Counted from the first letter of the stretch, positions 1-8,761 are shown. The stretch is DNA of 64,000 nucleotides from PWQG01 sp050486205 (GCA_050486205.1 JBJHCW010000003.1:124001-188000); one strand, 5' to 3'. Notes: generated from the letters alone by a model not told the origin. Translations and numbers: made by a program.

Positions 1-2
1 TC

Positions 3-872
3 GTTGTGCAGCCTGAAACACAGTTGTCGCCCATGTTTTCAGGGGGCTCGTTGTTCATTGGCAACGCCAGCGCTGTTGCTGGCAGTACCGGTGGCGCGGA
101 TGTCGGCAGTATTACACCATATGCCCAGACGGGCAGCAGCGATGCGCTTATGCTGCTGCACGATCAGCTATCCTCCATGCGCTCGGAAGTTGAAACCCTG
201 CGCGCCATGGTAGAAGAGCAGGCGAATGAAATACGACGCCTGCAGCGCGACTCCCGCGATCGTTATACCGATCTGGACTCGCGTATCAGTGGTCTTTATC
301 AGGACATGGACGCCGGCGGCCTGCAGCCACCGGCAGCCAGTGGCAGCCTCATGCCGGTGCCCGAATCGTCGGCACAGCAACAGGCGCCTGCCCCTGGGGA
401 CACCGGCTTTGGTGAGCCTGCATCGACCGATCAGCTTGCGGTGATCCAACCGCCGCAGACGTCTGCGCAGGACGGTGTGCTGCCGGATCCAGGCAGTATG
501 ACTGAGCAGCAGTTGTACCAACACGCACTGGACATTCTGCTGCAGGACGCGGCTTACCAGCAGTCGATTGCGGAGTTTGATCAGTACCTGACGGTGTATC
601 CGGATGGTCGTTTTGTGACCAATGCACATTACTGGAAAGGCCAGGCGCTTGTGAACCTGTCCGAATTCGAGCGGGCACGTGAGTCATTTTCAGTGATCGT
701 CAATGACTACCCCGATGGTCGCAAGATAGACGACGCCATGTATTCCCTTGGCACGGTCTATCACCGACTGGGTGATGAAGCCCGTGCACGAGAACTTCTT
801 CAGCAGGTAATGGCGCGATTCCCCAATACTTCAGCGGCGAATCTGGCAGATCTTTACCTGCGCTCTTTCTGA
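3..872 (+). CDS. cpoB: Cell division coordinator CpoB (YbgF), 5' end cut by window
   Basis: This is the periplasmic TPR protein of the Tol-Pal system, which links peptidoglycan synthesis to outer-membrane constriction in the CpoB family. The frame is open to the window edge and no signal peptide is visible, so the true start lies upstream. Residues about 48-95 form a heptad-rich coiled coil (DQLSSMRSEVETLRAMVEEQ), followed by a Pro/Gln/Ala-rich linker. The C-terminal 125 residues hold TPR-like repeats with the YPDGRFVTNAHYWKGQAL signature. queE follows after 17 bases, as in the tol-pal-cpoB-queE order of Pseudomonas relatives, so pal is expected just upstream. Confidence 0.9.
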   Translation, partial: VVQPETQLSPMFSGGSLFIGNASAVAGSTGGADVGSITPYAQTGSSDALMLLHDQLSSMRSEVETLRAMVEEQANEIRRLQRDSRDRYTDLDSRISGLYQDMDAGGLQPPAASGSLMPVPESSAQQQAPAPGDTGFGEPASTDQLAVIQPPQTSAQDGVLPDPGSMTEQQLYQHALDILLQDAAYQQSIAEFDQYLTVYPDGRFVTNAHYWKGQALVNLSEFERARESFSVIVNDYPDGRKIDDAMYSLGTVYHRLGDEARARELLQQVMARFPNTSAANLADLYLRSF

Positions 873-889
873 GCCGGAACCCCCAAATC

Positions 890-1564
890 ATGAACTCGCC
901 TGCGGTTGCCACCCAAAGCAGCCAAACACTGCGTATCAACGAGATTTTCTTTTCCCTTCAGGGCGAAACCCGCACGTCGGGCTTGCCGACAGTGTTTGTG
1001 CGTCTCACGGGTTGTCCGCTGCGTTGCCAGTATTGTGATACCGCCTATGCCTTCCATGAAGGTTCGCTGATGAGCCTTGAGCAAATCGATCAGCTGGTCT
1101 CACAATACAGGACCCGGCACGTGACCGTGACCGGCGGCGAGCCGCTGGCCCAGCCCAATTGCCTGCCCCTGTTGTCGCAACTTTGTGATGCCGGCTATCG
1201 TGTGTCGCTGGAGACCAGTGGTGCAATGGACATAGCCGGGGTGGATCCTCGGGTCGTGGTCATCCTGGACCTGAAAACCCCTGGCTCCGGTGAATGTGAC
1301 CGGAATCTGGAAAGTAATATCGGCCTGCTGAAACCCGACGATGAAGTGAAGTTTGTGATCTGCGACCGACGTGATTACGAATGGGCGCGGGCAAAAACGG
1401 ACCAGTTTGACCTGACAGCTCGTGTGGCTGAGGTGCTGTTTTCGCCCAGTTATGGCCAGTTGTCCTACCGGGAGCTGGCAGACTGGATTGTTGCCGATCA
1501 GTTGCCGGTGCGCATGCAGGTGCAACTGCATAAAATTATCTGGGGGGATGAACCGGGCCGATGA
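890..1564 (+). CDS. queE: 7-carboxy-7-deazaguanine synthase QueE
   Basis: This radical-SAM enzyme converts 6-carboxytetrahydropterin to 7-carboxy-7-deazaguanine in queuosine biosynthesis. The N-terminus carries NEIFFSLQGE and then the 4Fe-4S ligand cluster in CPLRCQYCDT, the CxxxCxxC motif. VTGGEPL follows as the SAM-binding glycine motif. The 224-residue length is normal for the proteobacterial form. The stop overlaps the queC start by four bases (ATGA), so the two genes are translationally coupled. QueD, which makes the substrate, is encoded far away at about 28.5 kb. Confidence 0.95.
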   Translation: MNSPAVATQSSQTLRINEIFFSLQGETRTSGLPTVFVRLTGCPLRCQYCDTAYAFHEGSLMSLEQIDQLVSQYRTRHVTVTGGEPLAQPNCLPLLSQLCDAGYRVSLETSGAMDIAGVDPRVVVILDLKTPGSGECDRNLESNIGLLKPDDEVKFVICDRRDYEWARAKTDQFDLTARVAEVLFSPSYGQLSYRELADWIVADQLPVRMQVQLHKIIWGDEPGR

Positions 1565-2265
1565 GTACTGAAAAACGCGCGGTGGTCCTGCTCTCCGGCG
1601 GACTGGATTCTGCCACCTGTCTGGCTGTTGCCCTGTCGCGGGGTTACGAGTGTGTGGCCATCAGTTTTGATTACGGACAACGGGCGGAAAGCGAGGTGCT
1701 CGCTGCTCGCCGGCTGTGTGAACAGAGCAATGTGGTTCATCGGGTGGTGCCATTGGCGCTGGGAAGCCTTGGTGGGTCGGCACTGACCGACCGCAGCCTT
1801 GCTGTGCCGGAGGAAGAAACCGCGGCCGGGGAAATCCCCATCACGTATGTGCCGGCCCGCAATACTGTGTTTCTGTCCTACGCCCTGGCCCTGGCGGAAG
1901 TGGTGGAAGCCGGGGCCATCTTTATTGGTGTCAACGCGCTGGACTACTCGGGTTATCCCGACTGCCGCCCGGCGTTCATCGAGGCTTTCGAGAAAATGGC
2001 CAATCTGGCCACGCGAGCCGGCACCACCGGCACCGCGCTGACCATCGAAGCGCCACTGCAGCAGATGAGCAAGGCCGATATCGTGCGCCTGGGTACGGAG
2101 CTGGGTCTGGACTACAGTCTGACGGTCAGCTGTTACCAGGCTGACAGTGATGGTCGCGCATGCGGGGTCTGCGACAGTTGTCGCCTTCGCCGCAAGGGCT
2201 TCGAGCAGGCTGGTGTGGCCGACCCCACGCGGTACACGCAGGAATTTTCTGCAAAAAATGCTTGA
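1561..2265 (+). CDS. queC: 7-cyano-7-deazaguanine synthase QueC
   Basis: QueC uses ATP and ammonia to turn 7-carboxy-7-deazaguanine into preQ0 for queuosine. The N-terminal PP-loop SGGLDSAT is intact. Near the C-terminus, SCYQADSDGRACGVCDSCRLRRKGF holds the four zinc-binding cysteines of the family. The length of 234 residues is usual. It overlaps queE by four bases. The last codons contain the -35 element of the following tRNA-Lys promoter, so this 3' end has two uses. Confidence 0.96.
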   Translation: MSTEKRAVVLLSGGLDSATCLAVALSRGYECVAISFDYGQRAESEVLAARRLCEQSNVVHRVVPLALGSLGGSALTDRSLAVPEEETAAGEIPITYVPARNTVFLSYALALAEVVEAGAIFIGVNALDYSGYPDCRPAFIEAFEKMANLATRAGTTGTALTIEAPLQQMSKADIVRLGTELGLDYSLTVSCYQADSDGRACGVCDSCRLRRKGFEQAGVADPTRYTQEFSAKNA

Positions 2266-2289
2266 GTTTTTTGCGGCAGATAGTAGTAT
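2262..2289 (+). promoter_or_regulatory. Sigma-70-type promoter for tRNA-Lys
   Basis: A -35 TTGAGT (2262-2267) and a -10 TAGTAT (2284-2289) are separated by 16 bases. Transcription would begin near 2296, ten bases before the tRNA. The -35 overlaps the queC stop codon. Confidence 0.6.
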
Positions 2290-2305
2290 GTCGCACTTTC
2301 TCGGC

Positions 2306-2380
2306 GGGTCGTTAGCTCAGTGGTAGAGCAGTTGGCTTTTAACCAATTGGTCGATGGTTCGAATCCATCACGACCCACCA
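2306..2380 (+). tRNA. tRNA-Lys (anticodon TTT)
   Basis: A complete cloverleaf is visible. The acceptor GGGTCGT pairs with ACGACCC, the anticodon stem GTTGG/CCAAT carries loop CTTTTAA, and the T-arm GATGG-TTCGAAT-CCATC is intact. The 3' CCA is encoded. The anticodon TTT gives lysine. It lies directly after queC, as in Pseudomonas-type genomes. Confidence 0.97.
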
Positions 2381-2433
2381 TTTCTCCTTCCAGCTACTCC
2401 GCCACTGCAGTGTCACCCGATAACACCCAGACA

Positions 2434-2457
2434 ATCCGGTAACGCCGGGTCTTTTTT
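2434..2457 (+). terminator. Rho-independent terminator after tRNA-Lys
   Basis: A six-pair stem ATCCGG/CCGGGT (one T-G wobble) with loop TAACG is followed by C and six T residues. It lies 54 bases after the tRNA and would end its transcript before nadA. Confidence 0.7.
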
Positions 2458-2565
2458 GCCTTTTGTCCATCAATTCCACCGGGCTCCGGGAAACCTGGCC
2501 ATCAACAAATGGTCAGCGCTGCCAGGTGCTGAAATATTGACAGTCTGTTGCCTGTCTTTTCCTGT

Positions 2566-2598
2566 AGGGGACTGTAGTTATGGTACTATCTGTCCCCT
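2566..2598 (+). promoter_or_regulatory. Nested inverted repeat upstream of nadA, possible operator or leader hairpin
   Basis: A perfect 7-bp inverted repeat, AGGGGAC (2566-2572) and GTCCCCT (2592-2598), encloses a second palindrome, TAGT-N6-ACTA (2575-2588), with nearly the same centre. A TTGACA hexamer sits upstream at 2537-2542. The position and two-fold symmetry fit a repressor operator for NAD synthesis. As RNA it could instead form a leader hairpin. Which regulator would bind, if any, cannot be told from the sequence. Confidence 0.4.
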
Positions 2599-2621
2599 TG
2601 AATCTGGCCGAAGACATTGTT

Positions 2622-3707
2622 ATGACATTGATTACCGATCGCGATGATCGACTGGCTGCCGATACACGCCTGGTCAAGGACTATCTGGCTGCCGTTCCCG
2701 GACAACAATCGCTGAGCGACGAGCAGGTTGCTGACTACAGGCAGCGAATCACCGAGCTGCTGAAGGCGCGTGACGCCGTACTGGTGGCACACTACTACAC
2801 TGACCCTGTGATCCAGGCCTTGGCCGAGGAAACCGGTGGTATTGTCTCGGATTCGCTTGAAATGGCGCGCTTCGGGCGTGATGCCGACGCCAGCACACTG
2901 GTGGTTGCCGGTGTGCGTTTCATGGGTGAGACAGCCAGCATTCTCAGTCCGGAAAAAACCGTGATCATGCCCACGGTCGAGGCAACATGCTCTCTGGATA
3001 TTGCCTGTCCCATTGATGCATTCTCCGCGTTCTGCGATCAGCACCCGGACCGCACCGTTGTGGTTTACGCCAACACCTCTGCTGCTGTAAAAGCGCGCTC
3101 TGACTGGGTAGTGACCTCCAGCATCGCATTGGATGTGGTGGAGCACCTGATGGCCAGGGGCGAGAAGATTCTCTGGGCGCCGGACAAACACCTCGGACAC
3201 TACATCCAGAACAAGACCGGTGCGGACATGCTGTTGTGGGACGCTGCCTGTATTGTGCATGAAGAGTTCAAGGCCAAAGGCCTGATGGACATGAAGGCCC
3301 TGTACCCGGACGCTGCCGTGCTGGCACATCCGGAATCGCCGGCAGCAGTGCTGGCCCTGGCTGATGTGGTAGGTTCCACCAGTCAGTTGATCGAGGCAGC
3401 ACGCACAATGCCCAATGAGCAGGCCATCGTGGCTACTGACCAGGGTATTTTCTACAAGATGCAGCAGAAGGCGCCTGACAAGACACTGATCATTGCGCCA
3501 ACAGCCGGAAACGATGCAAGTTGCCGCAGTTGCGCCAATTGTCCGTGGATGGGCATGAATGCGCTGGACAATCTGTATGAGTCCTTGAAGAACCGCAGCA
3601 ATCAGGTGCATGTTGCGCCTGATCTGGCAAAAAAGGCAATGATACCACTGCAGCGTATGCTGGATTTTTCGGCTCAGCGCAAGCTGGCGGTGAAAGGCAA
3701 GGCCTGA
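2622..3707 (+). CDS. nadA: Quinolinate synthase NadA
   Basis: NadA condenses iminoaspartate with dihydroxyacetone phosphate to quinolinate in de novo NAD synthesis, using a 4Fe-4S cluster. The three cluster cysteines are visible in TCSLDIACPID, WDAACIVHEEF and SCRSCANCPWMG. VAHYYTDPVIQ and DSLEMARFG are typical of the longer proteobacterial type. I prefer the ATG at 2622 (361 residues) over the one at 2580. It leaves an N-terminus of normal length and has GAAGA seven bases upstream, while the 2580 ATG lies inside the inverted repeat. Confidence 0.95.
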   Translation: MTLITDRDDRLAADTRLVKDYLAAVPGQQSLSDEQVADYRQRITELLKARDAVLVAHYYTDPVIQALAEETGGIVSDSLEMARFGRDADASTLVVAGVRFMGETASILSPEKTVIMPTVEATCSLDIACPIDAFSAFCDQHPDRTVVVYANTSAAVKARSDWVVTSSIALDVVEHLMARGEKILWAPDKHLGHYIQNKTGADMLLWDAACIVHEEFKAKGLMDMKALYPDAAVLAHPESPAAVLALADVVGSTSQLIEAARTMPNEQAIVATDQGIFYKMQQKAPDKTLIIAPTAGNDASCRSCANCPWMGMNALDNLYESLKNRSNQVHVAPDLAKKAMIPLQRMLDFSAQRKLAVKGKA

Positions 3708-3732
3708 CCGCAGATCCCAGGCCGGTAGCAGT

Positions 3733-5199
3733 TCAGCTCTGCTGACTCTGGCGCTGCATGTTTTCCACTTCCATCACACGCTGGCGCAGTCTGGCAATCA
3801 GGGGATGATTGTCGTCGCGACCGGTTTCTATTCGCAGCGCAAAGGACAGTTGTTCCCGGGCGCTGCGGAAATCCCCGACCAGAATGAAGTATTCAGCCCG
3901 CGCCTGATGCACTTTGCTGATGTCCCCGGCCATGCCCTGGGTTTCGGCAATCAGGTACCACAACTGGTGATCGTCCGGGCGTCGCACAGCGTGCCTTTCC
4001 ATTACCCTTACTGCCGAGGAGTAGTCACGTGCTGCAATCAACGCATGGGCCTGTGCCATGGTCAGCGGATGGTTGTTCGGATTGATGCTCAGGTGGCGTT
4101 CCAGATAGCCCAGCGCCTGCTGCGGCTCACGCTTGGCAGTGAGGATTTCGGCGCGAGTGACCACGTAGGTGATGCGGTTCGGATCGTCGCTCAACAGCTC
4201 GTCAATCAGTGCCAGCGCCCGGTCGTACTGTTCGGCGCCCTGGTATGCCATGACCAGGCCGTAGCGGGCATAACTGCTGTCAACCGGATGGTCGCCGGCG
4301 GACTCCCGGCGGCGCTCGAAATCACGAATGGCGTTGTTCTTGTTGGGTTCGTAATGCACCTGCAGCCTGGCGCGCATCAGGTGATATTCCAGGTTCTGAT
4401 CCGAGAGGCGACGAGGATGCTGGTTGGCCCGGTTTCGGGCATCGGAGATCCGTGACTCGGTAACCGGGTGGCTGAGCAGGAACTCCGGGGGACGTGTCGT
4501 GAAGCGGCTCAGGTCCATGAGACGCTCGAACATGCGCGCCTGGTCCATCGGATCATAACCGGCTGCGACCAGTGTGCGCAGGCCGATCCGGTCCGCTTCC
4601 TGTTCATTCTGGCGCGAGAAGCGCAGCTGGTTCTCGATGGCGCGACCCTGGGCGGCCATCACCGCGGCCGGGCCGGCGCTGCTTCCCGGTGTGCCGGCCA
4701 TGATCACAATGCTGGCCAGCAGTGTGGCCAGTTCCGGTATGCGTCGTCGCTGAGCGTCCTCGATGCCGCGTGCAAAGTGGCGCTGGCTCACGTGTGCCAG
4801 TTCGTGCGCCATTACCGAGGCAAATTCACCCTCGGTGTGTGCGTTCAGAAACAGTCCGCCATTGACACCGATCACCCCGCCGGGCGCTGCAAAGGCATTA
4901 AGCGCCGGGCTGTCAATGACAACAAATGCCAGGCGGTGATCCTGCAGTTCGCTGTGAACGGCAAGTTTGTGCGTGAGGTTTACCACATAGTCATTGACCA
5001 GGGGGTCGTTGATGGTTGGCGCGCTTCGGCGGATGGAGCGCAGGAATTCACGTCCCAGCCGGTACTCTTCTTCAAGGGTGAACACACCTGACATCCGGTC
5101 GCCCAGCGATGGCAGATTGACTTGCGCCATGGAAGCCGGAGTCAGCCCCAGAGCCAGTGACAGTGCGGCTATGCCGCCAATACGTCCGAGCGATCGCAT
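3733..5199 (-). CDS. Periplasmic M48 metalloprotease with TPRs, BepA/YfgC-like
   Basis: BepA-type proteases survey outer-membrane protein assembly and degrade stalled LptD or Bam substrates. A signal peptide ends near AQVNLP (about residue 25). The zinc site is HELAHVSQRH at residue 132 onward, with the downstream glutamate in QEADRIGLRTLVAAGYDP. The C-terminal half holds TPR-like repeats (YLERHLSINPNNHPLTMAQAHALIA). The length of 488 fits BepA. It converges on nadA with 25 bases between the stops. A BepA-like gene beside nadA is also the Pseudomonas order, and bamC lies 2.5 kb away. Confidence 0.9.
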   Translation of the reverse strand: MRSLGRIGGIAALSLALGLTPASMAQVNLPSLGDRMSGVFTLEEEYRLGREFLRSIRRSAPTINDPLVNDYVVNLTHKLAVHSELQDHRLAFVVIDSPALNAFAAPGGVIGVNGGLFLNAHTEGEFASVMAHELAHVSQRHFARGIEDAQRRRIPELATLLASIVIMAGTPGSSAGPAAVMAAQGRAIENQLRFSRQNEQEADRIGLRTLVAAGYDPMDQARMFERLMDLSRFTTRPPEFLLSHPVTESRISDARNRANQHPRRLSDQNLEYHLMRARLQVHYEPNKNNAIRDFERRRESAGDHPVDSSYARYGLVMAYQGAEQYDRALALIDELLSDDPNRITYVVTRAEILTAKREPQQALGYLERHLSINPNNHPLTMAQAHALIAARDYSSAVRVMERHAVRRPDDHQLWYLIAETQGMAGDISKVHQARAEYFILVGDFRSAREQLSFALRIETGRDDNHPLIARLRQRVMEVENMQRQSQQS

Positions 5200-5291
5200 A
5201 GGTATCCAGATGGAATTTCAGTCATTCACTTAGACCGATATTACCACAATAAATTCCCCGCAGTGATTGCTATGCAGGCCTCTGAATTGCC

Positions 5292-5300
5292 TGCTAAAAT
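5292..5300 (+). promoter_or_regulatory. Extended -10 promoter of the TusA-like gene
   Basis: TG-C-TAAAAT is an extended -10 element. Its expected start point (about 5306-5308) coincides with the ATG at 5307. No Shine-Dalgarno sequence lies between them, so the transcript may be leaderless. No good -35 is seen at 16-18 bases. Confidence 0.45.
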
Positions 5301-5306
5301 GCGGGC

Positions 5307-5540
5307 ATGAACACGCACGCTGACCTAGAACTGGATGTAACCGGGCTTCAATGTCCCATGCCCCTGCTTAAAGCAAAACTGGCGCTGAACAGCCTGGCCG
5401 CGCAACAGGTACTGAAAGTCATTGCTACCGATCCGGGCTCTGAACGGGATTTCCATGCCTTTGTCTCCCAGAGTCGTCACGAGATACTCTCATTCGAAAA
5501 GGCCGACGGCAGCTACAGCTACTGGATCCGAAAGGGTTAG
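5307..5540 (+). CDS. TusA/SirA-family sulfur carrier protein
   Basis: TusA-family proteins carry persulfide sulfur on one cysteine for tRNA thiolation, molybdenum cofactor or other sulfur transfer. The signature LDVTGLQCPMPLLKAKLAL contains the CPxP motif with the reactive cysteine at residue 16. The 77-residue length is normal. The position between the BepA-like gene and perM matches the Pseudomonas TusA-like paralogue rather than E. coli tusA, so the exact pathway is open. The ATG sits at the predicted transcription start. The next gene begins six bases after the stop. Confidence 0.85.
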   Translation: MNTHADLELDVTGLQCPMPLLKAKLALNSLAAQQVLKVIATDPGSERDFHAFVSQSRHEILSFEKADGSYSYWIRKG

Positions 5541-5545
5541 ACCCG

Positions 5546-6712
5546 ATGCGCAAGTTCTTTGACACGTTTGTGGATCGCTATTTTCATGACGAAGAAGCGA
5601 TCATCTTCACGCTCATCCTGATTGCGGCCCTGGTTGTACTTCTGACCATGGGATCATTCATCGCGCCACTGATCGTGGCCATCATCATTGCCTACCTGTT
5701 GCAGGGCCTGGTCAATCTGCTGCTGCGCTTCGGTGTGTCCTACCTGCTTTCAGTGGTGCTGGTGTATACCCTTTTCATCGGGTTGTTCATGGCGCTGTTG
5801 CTGTTGATTCTGCCGCAGGCCTGGAATCAGCTGATCAGGCTGCTGAATGAGCTGCCGCGGCTGATCAGTGAAGGTCAGGCACTGCTGCTGGTCTTGCCCG
5901 AGAACTACCCCAACCTGGTCACTGAACAGCAGGTGCAGGAATTCATTCGTGGTCTGCGTGGTGAGCTGACGTTGTTCGGGCAATACGTGGTGTCCTACTC
6001 CATTGCCAGTCTGCCCAATATATTCACCGGTCTGATTTACCTGATCCTGGTGCCGGTACTGGTGTTTTTCCTGATGAAGGACAAAGGGGCCCTGCTGACC
6101 TGGGTTGGAAGCCTGTTGCCGCGACATCGCCCGTTGATGCGCAAGATCTGGCAGGAGATGGACCTGCAGGTGGCAAACTACGTGCGTGGCAAGGTGCTGG
6201 AGATTTTCATTGTAGGCGCCATCAGTTATATCAGCTTCATGATCATGGGGCTGAACTATGCGCTGCTGCTGTCGATTCTCATGGGCCTGTCGGTGCTGAT
6301 TCCGTTCATCGGGGTGGCAACGGTGGTGTTCCCGGTGGCGGCGGTGGCCTATGCACAATTTGGTATCAGCAGTGAATTCTTCACCATTCTGGTGATCTAC
6401 GCGGTCATCCAGTTGTTTGACGCCAATGTCCTGGTGCCGATCATATTCTCCGAAACTGTGAATCTGCATCCGGTAGCGATCATTGCTGCGGTACTGATAT
6501 TTGGCGGTCTCTGGGGCCTGGCAGGAGTCTTCTTTGCGATACCGCTGGCGACACTGGTCAAGGCCATCATCAACGCCTGGCCGTCCCGCACAGCGATGTC
6601 CGAACTGGTGAGCTCTGCGAAGGCCGGGGACGTGACGCCGGAGCAGGCATCGGAGCGCCTGTCTGCGGCGCGCGCAAATCCGGCAGACGCTGCTCCGATC
6701 ACTGAAAGCTGA
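5546..6712 (+). CDS. perM: AI-2E/PerM family permease
   Basis: This is an inner-membrane protein of the AI-2E exporter (PF01594) family, whose members include PerM, YdiK and TqsA. Their substrates are mostly unknown. Hydrophobic segments occur near residues 18-60, 65-90, 150-175, 215-245, 250-275 and 300-345, giving seven or eight helices. The conserved VPVLVFFLMKD and LSVLIPFIGV segments are present. The C-terminus is a polar, Ala-rich tail. It is co-transcribed with the TusA-like gene, as in Pseudomonas. Confidence 0.85.
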   Translation: MRKFFDTFVDRYFHDEEAIIFTLILIAALVVLLTMGSFIAPLIVAIIIAYLLQGLVNLLLRFGVSYLLSVVLVYTLFIGLFMALLLLILPQAWNQLIRLLNELPRLISEGQALLLVLPENYPNLVTEQQVQEFIRGLRGELTLFGQYVVSYSIASLPNIFTGLIYLILVPVLVFFLMKDKGALLTWVGSLLPRHRPLMRKIWQEMDLQVANYVRGKVLEIFIVGAISYISFMIMGLNYALLLSILMGLSVLIPFIGVATVVFPVAAVAYAQFGISSEFFTILVIYAVIQLFDANVLVPIIFSETVNLHPVAIIAAVLIFGGLWGLAGVFFAIPLATLVKAIINAWPSRTAMSELVSSAKAGDVTPEQASERLSAARANPADAAPITES

Positions 6713-6736
6713 GATATACAGCAGCCGCTGTGACCT

Positions 6737-6765
6737 TTGGTGGGCTGCATCACAATGTGTTAAAG
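6737..6765 (+). promoter_or_regulatory. Promoter of dapA-bamC
   Basis: A -35 TTGGTG (6737-6742) and a -10 TTAAAG (6760-6765) are separated by 17 bases and sit just before dapA. Both elements match the consensus only partly. Confidence 0.45.
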
Positions 6766-6807
6766 TCGCCTGCCAGCGTGCGTACAGAAAATTTTCGAGG
6801 TTTGTGA

Positions 6808-7683
6808 ATGATCCAGGGCAGTATTGTTGCCATCGTGACGCCCATGCTTCCGGATGGTGCCATCGATTATCCCGCGTTTTCCAGGTTGATTGACTGGCAT
6901 ATCGACAGCGGCACGGATGCCATTGTTGTGGTTGGCACCACGGGCGAGTCGCCCACGTTGACCGAGCAGGAGCACTGTGATGTCATTGAGTACTGTGTGA
7001 AGCAGGTCAACAGGCGTATACCGGTGGTTGCCGGCACCGGTTCCAATTCCACCCGGGAAGCCATCTACTACACAGAGGCGGCGCGTGATGTTGGCGCCGA
7101 TGCCTGCCTGATTGTGGTGCCGTACTATAACAAACCCAGCCAGGAAGGCATGTACCAGCATTTCCGTCTGATCGCCGAGAGTGTGGATATCCCTCAGATA
7201 CTTTACAACGTGCCCTCACGGACAGGTTGTGATCTTTTGCCAGAGACGGTGGATCGCCTGGCGGATGTTGACAATATTGTTGGTATCAAGGAAGCCACAG
7301 GTGACCTGGATCGGGCCAAGCACGTGATTTCACTCTGCGCTGATCGTATCACGGTGCTCAGTGGCGACGATGCCACGGCACTTGACCTGATTCTGGCTGG
7401 CGGCAAGGGGAACATCTCGGTTACCGCCAATGTGGCACCGGCACAGATGCACGAGATGTGCAGACTGGCTCTTGCCGGAGAGCGGGAAAAGGCGAGCCTG
7501 CTGAACGCAAGACTGGCGGGCCTGCACAATGCCCTGTTCCTGGAGGCCAACCCCGTGCCGGTGAAATGGGCTCTGCACGAACTCGGTTATATAGACAGAG
7601 GTATCCGATTGCCTCTGGTGGAGCTGAACAACGCGTACCGCATTCCGCTGCGCGAAGCCATCCGGCATGCCGGATTGAATTGA
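6808..7683 (+). CDS. dapA: 4-hydroxy-tetrahydrodipicolinate synthase
   Basis: DapA condenses pyruvate with aspartate semialdehyde in the first step of lysine and meso-diaminopimelate synthesis. GTTGESPTL binds pyruvate. LYNVPSRTGCDL holds the active-site tyrosine, and VGIKEATGDL holds the Schiff-base lysine. The 291 residues match the family. The pairing dapA-bamC (12 bases apart) is conserved in gammaproteobacteria and fits the old name dapX for bamC. Confidence 0.97.
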   Translation: MIQGSIVAIVTPMLPDGAIDYPAFSRLIDWHIDSGTDAIVVVGTTGESPTLTEQEHCDVIEYCVKQVNRRIPVVAGTGSNSTREAIYYTEAARDVGADACLIVVPYYNKPSQEGMYQHFRLIAESVDIPQILYNVPSRTGCDLLPETVDRLADVDNIVGIKEATGDLDRAKHVISLCADRITVLSGDDATALDLILAGGKGNISVTANVAPAQMHEMCRLALAGEREKASLLNARLAGLHNALFLEANPVPVKWALHELGYIDRGIRLPLVELNNAYRIPLREAIRHAGLN

Positions 7684-7695
7684 CAGGTCATTTTC

Positions 7696-8754
7696 ATGTT
7701 TTCTGCTGTGCGTTTTATTTTGTTGGTATCGCTGACCTTTGCATTCAGTGCCTGTACCTGGTTGGGTGTAGGTGGCGAGGAAGGGTGGTTGCGTGATCGT
7801 GAGGGTGAATATCTGCGTGCGCCAACTGTGGCGAGAATGGAGATACCCCCGGAACTGGATTCCTTTACCATAGACGATCTGTATCTGATCCCGCCACCGC
7901 CGGCCGGGGATCGGGAGTTTTTTGTACGGCCACCGGCACCGAGGCCGATCGACAGTCGCGTTCGTGATGGTGTCGTGGTGCAGCAGTTCGGTGATCGTGC
8001 CTGGATTGTGGTGGGTGCCACCAGCGGGCAATTGTGGCCCCGCCTGCGCGATTACTGGCCTACCGAAGGCATCGCACTGACCCGGGAAGATCCCGTGGCT
8101 GGTGTCATGGAAAGTGTCTGGCTGTCTTCTGACGATGACGATACCCGGCACAAATATCGCGTATTTGTAGAACCAGGGCTGCATGCCGGCAATTCCGAAA
8201 TCTACGTACGGCATGTCAGCGACCAGGGCGAAAGCGCCGCAGATGAGCCTCGCGAGTGGCCCGCGCGCTCTCACAGCCAGGAGCGTGAGAACCTGATGCT
8301 GGCCTCGATCTCCCTCTATCTTGCCGATCGTGTAGACCTGTACCGCGCCTCGTCAGTATCACTGCTGGCTGGCAGCATACAGGCCGAAAGCAAGTCGAGA
8401 TTGCTGGATCAGCGCGCCGGAGATACTCGACTGGAACTGCGTATCGATTTCGATCGCGCATGGAGCCAGGTATCACAATCTCTTGGTAACGCCAATATCG
8501 ACATCACCGACAGTGATCGGGATAACCGGCACTTTGATGTGAGCTTCTCAGGCGAAGAGACGGCAGACCGACCCGGATTCTTCTCCCGTGTGTTCCGTCG
8601 TAATCGACAGGATGATGTGGAAGTTCGCCAGTTCCGGGTCGAGCTGGTGGATGTGGAAGCTGGCATCGAAGTTCGGGCCTCGACAATTGATGGCAGCGCG
8701 GCACCGCGGCTTCAGGATCTGCTTATCAGAACGATCAATGACAACCTGATCTGA
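7696..8754 (+). CDS. bamC: Outer membrane assembly lipoprotein BamC (NlpB)
   Basis: BamC is a lipoprotein of the BAM complex that inserts beta-barrel proteins in the outer membrane. The signal peptide ends in lipobox FSAC with Cys20 as lipidation site. An unstructured segment with YLRAPTVARMEIPPELD follows, a typical BamD-binding lasso. Two helix-grip-like domains then follow (about 85-200 and 235-350). It is 352 residues long and follows dapA after 12 bases. Confidence 0.9.
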   Translation: MFSAVRFILLVSLTFAFSACTWLGVGGEEGWLRDREGEYLRAPTVARMEIPPELDSFTIDDLYLIPPPPAGDREFFVRPPAPRPIDSRVRDGVVVQQFGDRAWIVVGATSGQLWPRLRDYWPTEGIALTREDPVAGVMESVWLSSDDDDTRHKYRVFVEPGLHAGNSEIYVRHVSDQGESAADEPREWPARSHSQERENLMLASISLYLADRVDLYRASSVSLLAGSIQAESKSRLLDQRAGDTRLELRIDFDRAWSQVSQSLGNANIDITDSDRDNRHFDVSFSGEETADRPGFFSRVFRRNRQDDVEVRQFRVELVDVEAGIEVRASTIDGSAAPRLQDLLIRTINDNLI

Positions 8755-8761
8755 GGCCGGT

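Noticed and set aside
2580..2621. Upstream ATG extending nadA by 14 residues
   Set aside because: The start lies within an inverted repeat and the added residues are not conserved. The ATG at 2622 gives a normal N-terminus. Some doubt remains because AGGGGA precedes 2580.
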